Part shown: positions 1 through 7,914 of the stretch, one piece after another
How positions within the stretch are numbered: position 1 is the stretch's first letter
Layout: each line of letters opens with the position of its first letter
Origin: Robbsia betulipollinis
Lineage (GTDB): Bacteria; Pseudomonadota; Gammaproteobacteria; Burkholderiales; Burkholderiaceae
Length of the DNA stretch: 64,000 nucleotides
Assembly (NCBI RefSeq): GCF_026624755.1
Contig: NZ_JAPMXC010000001.1
Span: 372,001-436,000, forward strand
Direction: 5' to 3'
Program-made: the position numbers and the translations under genes
The notes under the pieces: generated by a model
Told to the model about the DNA's origin: nothing
The model's database searches: none
What the model saw: only the letters and a program-made list of their open reading frames with translations

Positions 1-1
1 C

Positions 2-40
2 CGCGCGCTGCAAGGCGCCTACGGCGTGGCAATGGAATAG
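2..40 (+). CDS. C-terminal end of a flagellar gene, probably fliT (5' partial)
   Basis: Only the last 12 codons and a TAG stop are inside the window; they end in a Tyr-Gly-Val-Ala-Met-Glu tail. Position just upstream of a fliK-like and a fhlB-like gene suggests the fliS/fliT end of the fliD-S-T group, and a C-terminal Leu-Gln-x-Ala-Tyr-Gly pattern is the sort of ending I associate with FliT chaperones. Too little is present to be sure; it could be another small flagellar chaperone. Confidence 0.35.
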   Translation, partial: RALQGAYGVAME

Positions 41-122
41 CTGCGCGCGGGATGCGCCGGCTGCGCGGCGCATTCCCCTGCCCGCGAGGCCGCCCCGCGC
101 CACTCACTGGAGAGGCCGCCAC

Positions 123-1418
123 ATGAACGCGCTCGACAAGATTGGAATGAACCTGATGCCGCTGCGGCTCGACACGATGTTGTCGGGTATCGGAGCGGGA
201 TCGGGTGCGCGCACGGCCGGCGCCGATGGCGGCAGCATCTCGCAACAACCCAACACCCTGAACGGCTCGCCCGATTCGAACGCCTTTGCGGCGGCGCCGC
301 GCGCGCTGCCCGCGGCATCGACGCAGGCGACGGTCAGCGTCGATGCGCGAGTGCTGGACGCCCTCTCGCGCCTGCCCGGCGAATTGCCGTTGATCCAGGC
401 CAGCAAGCCGTTGTGTCCGGTGCCGCCGCGCGATGCCGCCGCCGCGGTCCAGAATACGGCGGGCGGCACGTCCGGCAGCGGCGCGGGCGCCCGTCCGGCG
501 TTGATCGTCGTCGGTGCGCCGCAGAGTGCGAACGCCACGCCGGCGGCGGGCGCCGCGCCCGTTGCCAGCAGTGCATTCACCGCCCTGCTCGCCCGCGCGC
601 TGCAACAGACCCTGGAGAACAGCGGCCTTTTCTACGAATCGCACCTCGCGCAATGGGCCGGCGGCCAGCGGCCGATCACCGACCTCGACCGCGAGCCGCA
701 ATCGCATCTCGCACCGCTGGACGGCCCCGCGGCGCCAGGGCAGGCCGACGACGCGCAGGATGATGGGCCGTCCGCGACTCTGGAATTCCTGCCGCAGGCG
801 CTGAATCACGCGCTGCACAACGCGTTGCCGCCCGTCCTGCAAAACGCCCTGCAGAACGCGCTGCACTATGCGCGCGCCAATGGTCTGGAATTTGTCGGCG
901 GCGAGTCCCCGCCGGCCGCGTCTCCGGGCCCGTTCGGCCGCGCCGGCACGGGCGATGGCGCCGTTGGCATGGCGGACCACGCCGCCGACAGCGCGGCGCG
1001 GCTCGTCGACGCGATTCATCCGGACATCGTATCGACCGTGCGCCAGCAGATGGAATTGTTGCAGAACCCGGTGCTGCGCTGGAGCGGCGAGGCCTGGCCC
1101 GGAACGCGGATGGATTGGGAGATCGAACGTCGCGACGAACGCCGCGAGGATGGCGCCGCCTGGAATTCGGGAGAACCGGCGGAGCCCTCCTGGCGCATGC
1201 AGGTCAGCCTGAACCTGCCGCATCTCGGCACCGTGGACGCGGATCTGCAGCTCGCGGGCTCGCGCCTCGTCGCACGTCTGAAAGCGCAACCGGACAGCGC
1301 CGCGTCGCTGCTGCACGACAGCGACGACCTGCGCCGGCGTCTCGCCGGCACGGGCCTGGAACTGAAAAGCCTGGCGGTCAGGGAAACGCCGGACGCCAGC
1401 CGGCAGCGTGCATCATGA
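123..1418 (+). CDS. FliK-like flagellar hook-length control protein (first of two)
   Basis: A 431-residue protein. Residues about 1-300 are low-complexity (Ala, Pro, Gly, Gln) with an Ala-Leu-His/Gln-Asn rich helical stretch near 225-245, as expected of the flexible N-terminal ruler region of FliK. The last ~100 residues resemble the FliK C-terminal (Flg_hook) fold: an alternating beta pattern around 'MQVSLNLPHLGTVDADLQL', then a helix and a Gly-Leu-x-Leu strand. It is more divergent than the second FliK-like protein at 7915. The stop overlaps the ATG of the fhlB-like gene by ATGA, so the two are probably translationally coupled. The pairing with a stand-alone FlhB tail suggests a role in export-specificity switching; this is inferred from context. 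Confidence 0.75.
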   Translation: MNALDKIGMNLMPLRLDTMLSGIGAGSGARTAGADGGSISQQPNTLNGSPDSNAFAAAPRALPAASTQATVSVDARVLDALSRLPGELPLIQASKPLCPVPPRDAAAAVQNTAGGTSGSGAGARPALIVVGAPQSANATPAAGAAPVASSAFTALLARALQQTLENSGLFYESHLAQWAGGQRPITDLDREPQSHLAPLDGPAAPGQADDAQDDGPSATLEFLPQALNHALHNALPPVLQNALQNALHYARANGLEFVGGESPPAASPGPFGRAGTGDGAVGMADHAADSAARLVDAIHPDIVSTVRQQMELLQNPVLRWSGEAWPGTRMDWEIERRDERREDGAAWNSGEPAEPSWRMQVSLNLPHLGTVDADLQLAGSRLVARLKAQPDSAASLLHDSDDLRRRLAGTGLELKSLAVRETPDASRQRAS

Positions 1419-1771
1419 GCGTCCGCCCGAGCGACATCGAAGAAGCGCTGCGGTCGGAGTCGGGCCCGGATCCGCGCCGTACCGCCATCGCCCTGTCCTA
1501 CGACAAATCGGGCAGCGGCGCGCCGAAGGTGGTGGCCAAGGGATACGGGTTGATCGCCGACTCGATCATCGAGCGGGCCCGCGCCGAGGGGCTCTATGTG
1601 CACGACGCCCCGGAAATGGTCGCGATGCTCGCGCACGTCGCGCTCGACCGGGAGATACCGCCGGCACTGTACCAGGCCGTCGCGGAACTGCTCGGCTGGC
1701 TGTACAGCCTCGAATCCCGCACCGGCGGGCCGCCGCCACCGCCAGGCGCCTATCCGGGGCCGCGCAGCTAG
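1415..1771 (+). CDS. FlhB C-terminal-domain-like protein (FhlB type)
   Basis: 118 residues, matching the cytoplasmic domain of FlhB/YscU export-gate proteins without the membrane part. The stretch 'AIALSYDKSGSGAPKVVAKG' followed by 'IIERARAEGLYVHDAPEMV' matches the FlhB pattern (AVALxY...AP.VVAKG...A..IxE.A...GVPV.....L). There is no NPTH autocleavage motif, because the protein begins just after where that motif would be. Such soluble FlhB tails are common beside a fliK-like gene in betaproteobacteria and can partly replace the FlhB C domain in some species. The ATG at 1415 overlaps the upstream stop (ATGA). The C terminus ends in a Pro/Gly-rich tail. Confidence 0.85.
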   Translation: MSVRPSDIEEALRSESGPDPRRTAIALSYDKSGSGAPKVVAKGYGLIADSIIERARAEGLYVHDAPEMVAMLAHVALDREIPPALYQAVAELLGWLYSLESRTGGPPPPPGAYPGPRS

Positions 1772-1828
1772 CCGGGCGCGAGCGCGACGGCGCATGCCGC
1801 GTTTTTCTGAAGGCGCACGTCGACGGGT

Positions 1829-2167
1829 CTAGACCTGCATCTGCATGATGTCGTTGTAGGCGCTGACCAGCTTGTTGCGCACCTGGACCGCGGTCTGGAA
1901 CTGGATGTTCGCCTTCTGCATATCGATCATGACATCGCTGAGGCTGGCATCGGAGGAGCCGGACTCGAAGGCGTGCGCCTGGCTCAGCGCATGGGTCTGG
2001 CTCGTGCTGACCTTGTCGAGCGACGCCTTCAGCATGCTGGCGAAACTGTCGCCGTCCGCCGCCGACGCGGCATCGGCCGTTGCCGCTGCCGGCTTGCCGG
2101 CGGCCTGGGCGGCCAGCGAGCGCAGTTGGTCGAGCGTCCCCGACATGGCGGAAACCGGTGTGTTCAT
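1829..2167 (-). CDS. fliE: Flagellar hook-basal body complex protein FliE
   Basis: 112 residues, the usual FliE length. The C-terminal half carries the family signature: 'SFASMLKASLDKVSTSQTHA', then 'SLSDVMIDMQKANIQFQTAV' and 'VRNKLVSAYNDIMQMQV'. FliE links the MS-ring (FliF) to the proximal rod and is needed for assembly of the export gate. It is transcribed away from fliF across a 363-base divergent region. The chosen start (ATG at 2167) gives the normal length and excludes a long upstream open frame that is only an antisense shadow of fliF. Confidence 0.95.
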   Translation of the reverse strand: MNTPVSAMSGTLDQLRSLAAQAAGKPAAATADAASAADGDSFASMLKASLDKVSTSQTHALSQAHAFESGSSDASLSDVMIDMQKANIQFQTAVQVRNKLVSAYNDIMQMQV

Positions 2168-2530
2168 GCGTCGTTCTCTCCCGGCGAAAACGCCTTTAGA
2201 GGGGTGTGGGCCCGCAGGGGGCCCGCGAATCCCGGGGGCGGGAACCGCCGGGCGAGCATCTGGCCCATGAACGACATCGTACGGCACGCCCGCGCGCGGC
2301 GATCGTTCCAATTGACGCGTAAAAGCCCCGCTTATCGACCGATACGGAAAGCACGCGGCACGCAATAATCCGCACCATGCCGCTGTTTCCGAACGGTCCC
2401 CGCCATACCGGCACGGGACGTCCGGCACAGACGCCCCACTGCCCGACCACTCGACCCCGGTTCCCATGGCTTCGCACCCGCCCCGCCACATGCTGCTGCA
2501 GCCGACGCTCGACGTCGGCGCCAGGACACG
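2168..2530. promoter_or_regulatory. Divergent fliE/fliF intergenic region
   Basis: 363 bases with no credible gene. This must carry the promoters for fliE (minus) and fliFGHIJK (plus). Near 2320-2346 there is a TAAA followed by an ACCGATAC-like element, loosely like a FliA (sigma-28) site but with a 14-base spacer; on the other strand GTCGATAA is present without a good -35. Neither is strong. The region around 2300-2350 is locally more A+T-rich than its surroundings. Confidence 0.5.
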
Positions 2531-4282
2531 ATGAGCACCCCGCCGGCCACCGCGCAGCAGGGATCGTTGCAGGCGACCACGCTTGCGGCCTCGACGCGCC
2601 CTGGCCAGACGGTCGACGTCAAGGTCCCGCTCGCCGAGCGCCTGCGGGCGAACCCGCGCCTGCCCCTCATGCTCGCGGCGGCAGCGGCGGTGGCGGCGCT
2701 GATCGTCCTGTTCATGTGGAGCCGCGCACCCGACTACAAGGTGCTGTTCAGCAATCTGTCCGACCGCGACGGCGGCGCCATCATTACGGCGCTGCAGCAG
2801 ATGAACGTGCCGTACAAGTTCGCCGAAGGCGGCGGCGCGATCCTGGTGCCGGCCGAGTCGGTCCACGAAGCGCGGCTGCGGCTCGCCCAGCAGGGCCTGC
2901 CCAAGGGCGGCTCGGTGGGTTTCGAGCTGATGGACAACCAGAAGTTCGGCATCAGCCAGTTCGCCGAGCAGATCAATTACCAGCGTTCGCTCGAAGGCGA
3001 ACTCGCCCAGACCATCGGCGCGGTGTCGTCGGTGCAGTCGGCGCGGGTGCATCTGGCGATTCCCAAATCCTCGGTGTTCGTGCGCGATCAGCAGAAACCG
3101 TCGGCATCGGTGCTGCTCGATCTCTACCCGGGCCGCTCGCTCAGCGACGGCCAGGTCAGCGCGATCGTGCACCTGGTCGCCACCGCCGTTCCCGACATGC
3201 CGGTGGGCAACATTTCGGTGGTCGACCAGAACGGCGACCTGCTGACCTCGCAATCCACGGCCGCCGGTCTGGATGCGAGCCAGCTGAAGTACATGCAGCA
3301 GATCGAGCAGAACACGCGGCGCCGCATCGAGGCCATCCTCGACCCGATCTACGGCCCCGGCAACGCGCACGCCCAGGTCAGCGCCGACATCGATTTCGCG
3401 CAGGTCGAGCAGACCGCCGAGACCTATCAGCCGAACCCCGGGCCCAAGGACGCCGCGGTGCGCAGCCAGCAGACCAGCGAATCGCGCGACAGCAGCAGTG
3501 GCGGCGGCGGCGCGGGCGGCGTGCCGGGCGCGTTGTCGAACGAACCGCCGGCCAACCCGAACGCCCCGATCACGAACGTCGGGCCGAACGACAAGGCCAA
3601 ACCGGGCGACGCGGCGAGCGGTGCGGCCGCTTCCGTCACCTCGCTGTCGGGCAGCACGCACAAGGACGCGACGATCAACTACGAGCTGGACCGGACGATC
3701 CGCCATACCGCCCAGCCGATGGGCGGCGTGCGCCGGCTGACGGCGGCCGTGGTGGTCAACTTCCACCAGTCCGTGGACGCGAAGGGCAAGATCACGATGC
3801 AACCGGTGAGCGCCGAGCAACTCGCGCAGACCGAGGCGCTGGTGAAGGACGCGATGGGTTTCGACGCCAAGCGCGGCGACACCGTCAACGTGGTGAACAG
3901 TGCGTTCCAGGGCCCGGACGCGGTCAACGCGCCGGTCCTGCCGCTGTGGAAGCAGCCGGAGATGATCGAACTCGCGAAACAGGGCGGCAAGTACGCGCTG
4001 ATCGGCATCGTCGGTCTCTACCTGTTCTTCGGCGTGCTGCGCCCGTCGATCCGCAAGCTGCTGCGTCCGGAGCCGCCGCCCGCGCCGGAAGTGGTCGCCG
4101 ACGTCAGCGCCGACGCCGGCAAGCCCGCGGCGCTCGCGGACGGCGAGACCGCCGCCGCCCCGTCGCTCGAGCAAAAAGTCAACGCGCATGACCGCGATTT
4201 GCAGTTCGCGCGCCAGATTGCCCAACAGGACCCGAAGGTGGTTGCCACCGTCGTCAAGAGCTGGATAAGCGATGAACGCTGA
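2531..4282 (+). CDS. fliF: Flagellar MS-ring protein FliF
   Basis: 583 residues, full family length. It has a cytoplasmic N terminus, a first membrane segment at about residues 44-63, the periplasmic YscJ-like ring-building motifs (from 'YKVLFSNLSDRDGGAIITAL' through 'SARVHLAIPKSSVF'), a Gly/Ser/Pro-rich disordered loop around 320-370, a second membrane segment near 490-507, and a C-terminal FliG-binding tail ('DLQFARQIAQQDPKVVATVV'). It forms the inner-membrane MS-ring that houses the export gate. It is the first gene of fliFGHIJK; its 3' end overlaps fliG by 11 bases. Confidence 0.97.
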   Translation: MSTPPATAQQGSLQATTLAASTRPGQTVDVKVPLAERLRANPRLPLMLAAAAAVAALIVLFMWSRAPDYKVLFSNLSDRDGGAIITALQQMNVPYKFAEGGGAILVPAESVHEARLRLAQQGLPKGGSVGFELMDNQKFGISQFAEQINYQRSLEGELAQTIGAVSSVQSARVHLAIPKSSVFVRDQQKPSASVLLDLYPGRSLSDGQVSAIVHLVATAVPDMPVGNISVVDQNGDLLTSQSTAAGLDASQLKYMQQIEQNTRRRIEAILDPIYGPGNAHAQVSADIDFAQVEQTAETYQPNPGPKDAAVRSQQTSESRDSSSGGGGAGGVPGALSNEPPANPNAPITNVGPNDKAKPGDAASGAAASVTSLSGSTHKDATINYELDRTIRHTAQPMGGVRRLTAAVVVNFHQSVDAKGKITMQPVSAEQLAQTEALVKDAMGFDAKRGDTVNVVNSAFQGPDAVNAPVLPLWKQPEMIELAKQGGKYALIGIVGLYLFFGVLRPSIRKLLRPEPPPAPEVVADVSADAGKPAALADGETAAAPSLEQKVNAHDRDLQFARQIAQQDPKVVATVVKSWISDER

Positions 4283-5267
4283 AGGACTCCAACGCAGCGC
4301 GGTACTGCTCATGTCGCTCGGCGAGGATGAAGCCGCCGAGGTCTTCCGCTATCTCGCACCGCGCGAGGTACAACGCCTGGGCGCGGCCATGGCCCAGTTG
4401 AAGGCAGTGTCGCGCACCGAGATCGAGAAAGTGCTGGGCGACTTCGTCGAGGAAGCGCAGCAGCACACGGCGCTGAGCCTGGATTCGGGTGCCTATATCC
4501 GCGCGGTGCTGACCAAGGCGCTCGGCAACGACAAGGCGTCGGGCCTGATCGAACGGATCCTCGAGGGCGGCGACACCAGCGGCATCGAGGGCCTGAAGTG
4601 GATGGACTCGGCCGCGGTGGCCGAACTGATCCGCAACGAACATCCGCAGATCGTCGCGACCATCCTCGTGCACCTGGACCGCGACCAGGCTTCGGAAGTA
4701 CTGGAATGCTTCACGGAGCGGCTGCGCAACGACGTGGTGCTGCGCATCGCCACGCTCGACGGCATCCAGCCGGCGGCCCTGCGCGAACTCAACGACGTGC
4801 TGACCAAACTCCTCTCCGGCAGCGAGAACATCAAGCGCAGCCCGTTGGGCGGCGTCAAGACCGCGGCCGAGATCCTCAACTTCATGGCCGGCGTGAACGA
4901 GGAATCGGTGATCGAGAACGTCAAGCGCTACGACACCGACCTCGCGCAGAAGATCGTCGACCAGATGTTCCTGTTCGAGAACCTGCTGGAGATCGACGAC
5001 CGCGGCCTGCAGACCATCCTCAAGGAAGTCGAGTCCGAGACGCTGATCATCTCGCTCAAGGGCGCGCCGACCGAATTGCGCGAGAAGTTCCTGAAGAACA
5101 TGTCGCAGCGCGCCGCGGATCTGTTCCGCGAGGATTTCGAGACGCGCGGACCGGTGCGCGTCGCCGATGTCGAAACGCAGCAGAAGAAGATCCTGCAGGT
5201 GGTCAAGAAACTGGCGGATGCCGGCACGATCGCCCTCGGTGGCAAGGCGGAAGACGCGTATGTCTGA
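4272..5267 (+). CDS. fliG: Flagellar motor switch protein FliG
   Basis: 331 residues, the usual length. N-terminal FliF-binding part ('RSAVLLMSLGEDEAAEVFRY'), a middle domain with the FliM-binding EHPQ motif ('IRNEHPQIVATILVHLDRDQ') and a C-terminal torque domain including 'FENLLEIDDRGLQTILKEV' and 'MSQRAADLFREDFETRGPVR' with the charged ridge that meets MotA. Together with FliM and FliN it makes the C-ring rotor switch. It starts inside the end of fliF and its stop overlaps the start of fliH, which indicates tight coupling. Confidence 0.98.
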   Translation: MNAEGLQRSAVLLMSLGEDEAAEVFRYLAPREVQRLGAAMAQLKAVSRTEIEKVLGDFVEEAQQHTALSLDSGAYIRAVLTKALGNDKASGLIERILEGGDTSGIEGLKWMDSAAVAELIRNEHPQIVATILVHLDRDQASEVLECFTERLRNDVVLRIATLDGIQPAALRELNDVLTKLLSGSENIKRSPLGGVKTAAEILNFMAGVNEESVIENVKRYDTDLAQKIVDQMFLFENLLEIDDRGLQTILKEVESETLIISLKGAPTELREKFLKNMSQRAADLFREDFETRGPVRVADVETQQKKILQVVKKLADAGTIALGGKAEDAYV

Positions 5268-5904
5268 GCGCCTGATTCCGAAGGAACGGCTGAGCGCCTA
5301 CCAGCGCTGGGAGATGGCGTCGTTCGATCCGCCGCTGCCGGACGTGGTCGATCCGGTCGAGACGGCACGCGTCGCCGCGCAGGAAGAAGGCTATGCGGCG
5401 GGCTATGCCGAGGGCACCGGCGCGGGCCACGCCGACGGCTACGAGGCGGGCCGCGCGGAGGGCTTCGACAGCGGCCTCGCCGATGCGCGCGCGCACGCCG
5501 AGCAACTGGCCGCGCTGGTCACGGCTTTCACCGCGGCGGCCGACGCGCTCGACGCGGAGATGTCGGAATCGCTGATGACGCTTGCGCTCGATATCGCGCG
5601 CAGCGTGATCCGGCAGACCGTGCAGACGGACCCGACGGTGCTGCTCGGGGCGGTGCGCGAGGTGCTGAGCGCCGAGCCGCCGCTGGTCGGCGCGCCGATC
5701 CTGCTGGTCAATCCGGCGGACCTGCCGCTGCTCGATGCGTATCTCGCGGGCGAGCTGGCGTCCGCGGGCTGGTCGGTGCGCGGCGACGCGGCGCTCGCCC
5801 GCGGCGGCTGCCGCGCCCGGGCCGGCAGCGGCGAGATCGATGCCACGCTCGCCACCCGCTGGACCCGCGTCACCGCCGCGCTGGGCCGGGAAAACGGCTG
5901 GTGA
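5260..5904 (+). CDS. fliH: Flagellar assembly protein FliH (export ATPase regulator)
   Basis: 214 residues from the ATG at 5260, which overlaps the fliG stop. Residues about 45-70 hold a run of Gly-x3-Gly repeats ('[20 protein letters not shown]' onward), a hallmark of FliH that forms an unusual glycine-rich helical dimer. The C-terminal half ('[20 protein letters not shown]') is the ATP synthase b/delta-like domain that binds the FliI N terminus. It acts in the cytoplasm as a FliI regulator and as the link to the C-ring. Fourth gene counting from fliE, with the normal order around it. Confidence 0.95.
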   Translation: MSERLIPKERLSAYQRWEMASFDPPLPDVVDPVETARVAAQEEGYAAGYAEGTGAGHADGYEAGRAEGFDSGLADARAHAEQLAALVTAFTAAADALDAEMSESLMTLALDIARSVIRQTVQTDPTVLLGAVREVLSAEPPLVGAPILLVNPADLPLLDAYLAGELASAGWSVRGDAALARGGCRARAGSGEIDATLATRWTRVTAALGRENGW

Positions 5905-5927
5905 TGCAGCCACCATCAAGGACACTC

Positions 5928-7328
5928 ATGGACGACACCGTTGCCGCCACGCCACGCGATGCGCACCTGGGACGCTGGCGCGCCACGCTCGACGCGGCGA
6001 GCCGGCGCAGTGCGCAGGCGATGCCGCTGCGCGCCTGCGGGCGCATCACCCGCGCCGCCGGCCTGGTGCTGGAAGCCACCGGCCTCACGCTGCCGATCGG
6101 CGCGAGTTGCCTGATCGAACTGCCGGGGATGAGCGCCACGGCGCACGCGGAGGCCGAAGTGGTCGGCTTCAACGGCGACCGTCTGTACCTGATGCCGACC
6201 AGCGATCTTTCCGGGCTCGCGCCCAACGCGCGCGTCTATCCCGTCGAAAGCGCGCCGATCATCGGCGCCACGCTCAACGCGAAACGCCTGCCCGTCGGCA
6301 TGGCGATGCTCGGGCGCGTGGTCGACGCCCAGGGCGTGCCGCTCGACGGGCTGGGTCCGCTGAACAACGAGGCCACCGCGTCGCTGTCCTCGCCGGTGAT
6401 CAACCCCCTGGATCGCGAACCGATCCACACCGTGCTGGACGTGGGCGTGCGCGCGATCAATGCGCTGCTGACCGTGGGGCGCGGCCAGCGCATGGGACTG
6501 TTCGCCGGCTCCGGCGTGGGTAAATCGATGCTGCTCGGGATGATGGCCCGGTTCACCAGCGCGCAGGTCATCGTCGTCGGGCTGATCGGCGAGCGGGGGC
6601 GCGAAGTCAAGGAATTCATCGAGGAGATTCTCGGCGAGGAAGGACGTGCGCGCGCGGTCGTGGTGGCCGCGCCGGCCGACGTCTCGCCCCTGCTGCGTCT
6701 CCAGGGCGCGGCATACGCGACATCGCTGGCCGAGCATTTCCGCGAGCTCGGGCTCGACGTGCTGCTGATCATGGACTCGCTGACCCGTTACGCGATGGCG
6801 CAGCGCGAGATCGGCCTGGCGATCGGCGAGGCGCCGGCGACCAAGGGCTATCCGCCGTCGGTGTTCGCGAAGCTGCCGGCGCTGGTGGAGCGCACCGGCA
6901 ACGGCCCGGTCGGCGGCGGCTCGATCACCGCCTTCTACACGGTGCTGACCGAGGGCGACGACCAGCAGGATCCGATCGCCGATTCCGCGCGGGCGATCCT
7001 CGACGGGCACATCGTCCTGTCGCGCACGCTCGCCGAGGCCGGCCATTATCCGGCGATCGATATCGAGGCCTCCATCAGCCGCGTGATGTCCGCGCTGGTC
7101 AGCGACGACGAATTCGACCGCATCCGCATGTTCAAGCAGATGCTCTCCCGCTACCAGCGCAACCGCGACCTGATCAACGTCGGTGCCTACCAGTCGGGGC
7201 GCGATCCGATGCTGGACCGCACCATCGCGCTGTACCCGCGCATGGAAGGCTTTCTGCAACAGCGCGTGCGCGAACGTTGCGGACACGACACGGCGGTCGC
7301 GCAGCTCGACGCGCTGCTCGGCACCTGA
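5928..7328 (+). CDS. fliI: Flagellum-specific ATPase FliI
   Basis: 466 residues from the ATG at 5928, preceded by AAGGA five to six bases upstream; the GTG at 5901 is in frame but lacks a site. The Walker A motif AGSGVGKS is at about 193-200, the conserved '[16 protein letters not shown]' follows, and Walker B with '[20 protein letters not shown]' lies near 275-295. The SxTxFYTVL-type segment is also present. It is the hexameric ATPase of the flagellar type III export apparatus, homologous to the F1 beta subunit. Confidence 0.97.
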   Translation: MDDTVAATPRDAHLGRWRATLDAASRRSAQAMPLRACGRITRAAGLVLEATGLTLPIGASCLIELPGMSATAHAEAEVVGFNGDRLYLMPTSDLSGLAPNARVYPVESAPIIGATLNAKRLPVGMAMLGRVVDAQGVPLDGLGPLNNEATASLSSPVINPLDREPIHTVLDVGVRAINALLTVGRGQRMGLFAGSGVGKSMLLGMMARFTSAQVIVVGLIGERGREVKEFIEEILGEEGRARAVVVAAPADVSPLLRLQGAAYATSLAEHFRELGLDVLLIMDSLTRYAMAQREIGLAIGEAPATKGYPPSVFAKLPALVERTGNGPVGGGSITAFYTVLTEGDDQQDPIADSARAILDGHIVLSRTLAEAGHYPAIDIEASISRVMSALVSDDEFDRIRMFKQMLSRYQRNRDLINVGAYQSGRDPMLDRTIALYPRMEGFLQQRVRERCGHDTAVAQLDALLGT

Positions 7329-7348
7329 ACCCGCCAACGGAACCCGCG

Positions 7349-7795
7349 ATGAGCAAACGACTTCCCTATACGACCCTGATCGAACTCGCCCAGAAGGACG
7401 TCGACGAGGCGAGCCGGGCATTGGGCGCGCTGCAGCGGCGGCGCGACGACATGCTGGGCAAGCGGCAGGATCTCGACGGCTACCGGGGCGAGTACGAGAA
7501 CCGGCTCGCGGCGGCGTCTCGGGAAGGCATGACGATGCTCGAACGGCGCAATTTCGACGCTTTCCTGGGCACGCTGGGCACGGCGATTCACCAGCAGCAG
7601 GCGCAGGTCGTCGCGCTGGACCAGGCGCTGGAAGGGGCGCGGCGGCAATGGCAGGTCAAGAAACAGAAACTGAGTTCGTACGAGGCGCTGGAAAAGCGCG
7701 CCGTCGACGCGCAGCGCCAGCGCGAAGCGAAAAGCGAACAACGCGCGTCCGACGAATTCGCCGCGCGGCGCGCGCGCGATCGCGCCGCCGCCTGA
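7349..7795 (+). CDS. fliJ: Flagellar export protein FliJ
   Basis: 148 residues, predicted almost wholly helical coiled coil, rich in Gln, Arg, Lys and Glu. Typical FliJ features are an N-terminal 'LIELAQKDVDEASRALG' and the central '..RNFDAFLGTLGTAIHQQQ'. FliJ inserts in the FliI hexamer like the F1 gamma subunit and couples it to FlhA. It is placed directly after fliI, with a 20-base gap. Confidence 0.93.
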   Translation: MSKRLPYTTLIELAQKDVDEASRALGALQRRRDDMLGKRQDLDGYRGEYENRLAAASREGMTMLERRNFDAFLGTLGTAIHQQQAQVVALDQALEGARRQWQVKKQKLSSYEALEKRAVDAQRQREAKSEQRASDEFAARRARDRAAA

Positions 7796-7914
7796 GGCGC
7801 CGTGCGCCCGTGATGGCGCTCGCCTGACGGACCGGCGCCGCGACAGACCCGTTTTCCGAAACATCCGTTGTCCGCAGCACCACTGACACCCGCATCCACT
7901 TGAAGGACCGTTCC

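Noticed and set aside
2320-2346. Sigma-28-like site before fliF/fliE (TAAA ... ACCGATAC)
   Set aside because: The spacer is 14 not 15 bases and the -10 matches poorly; fliE/fliF are usually earlier-class genes, so not called as a promoter.
1829-4312. 827-codon open frame on the minus strand
   Set aside because: Only its last 112 codons are a gene (fliE); the rest is the antisense shadow of fliF, which has full family motifs.
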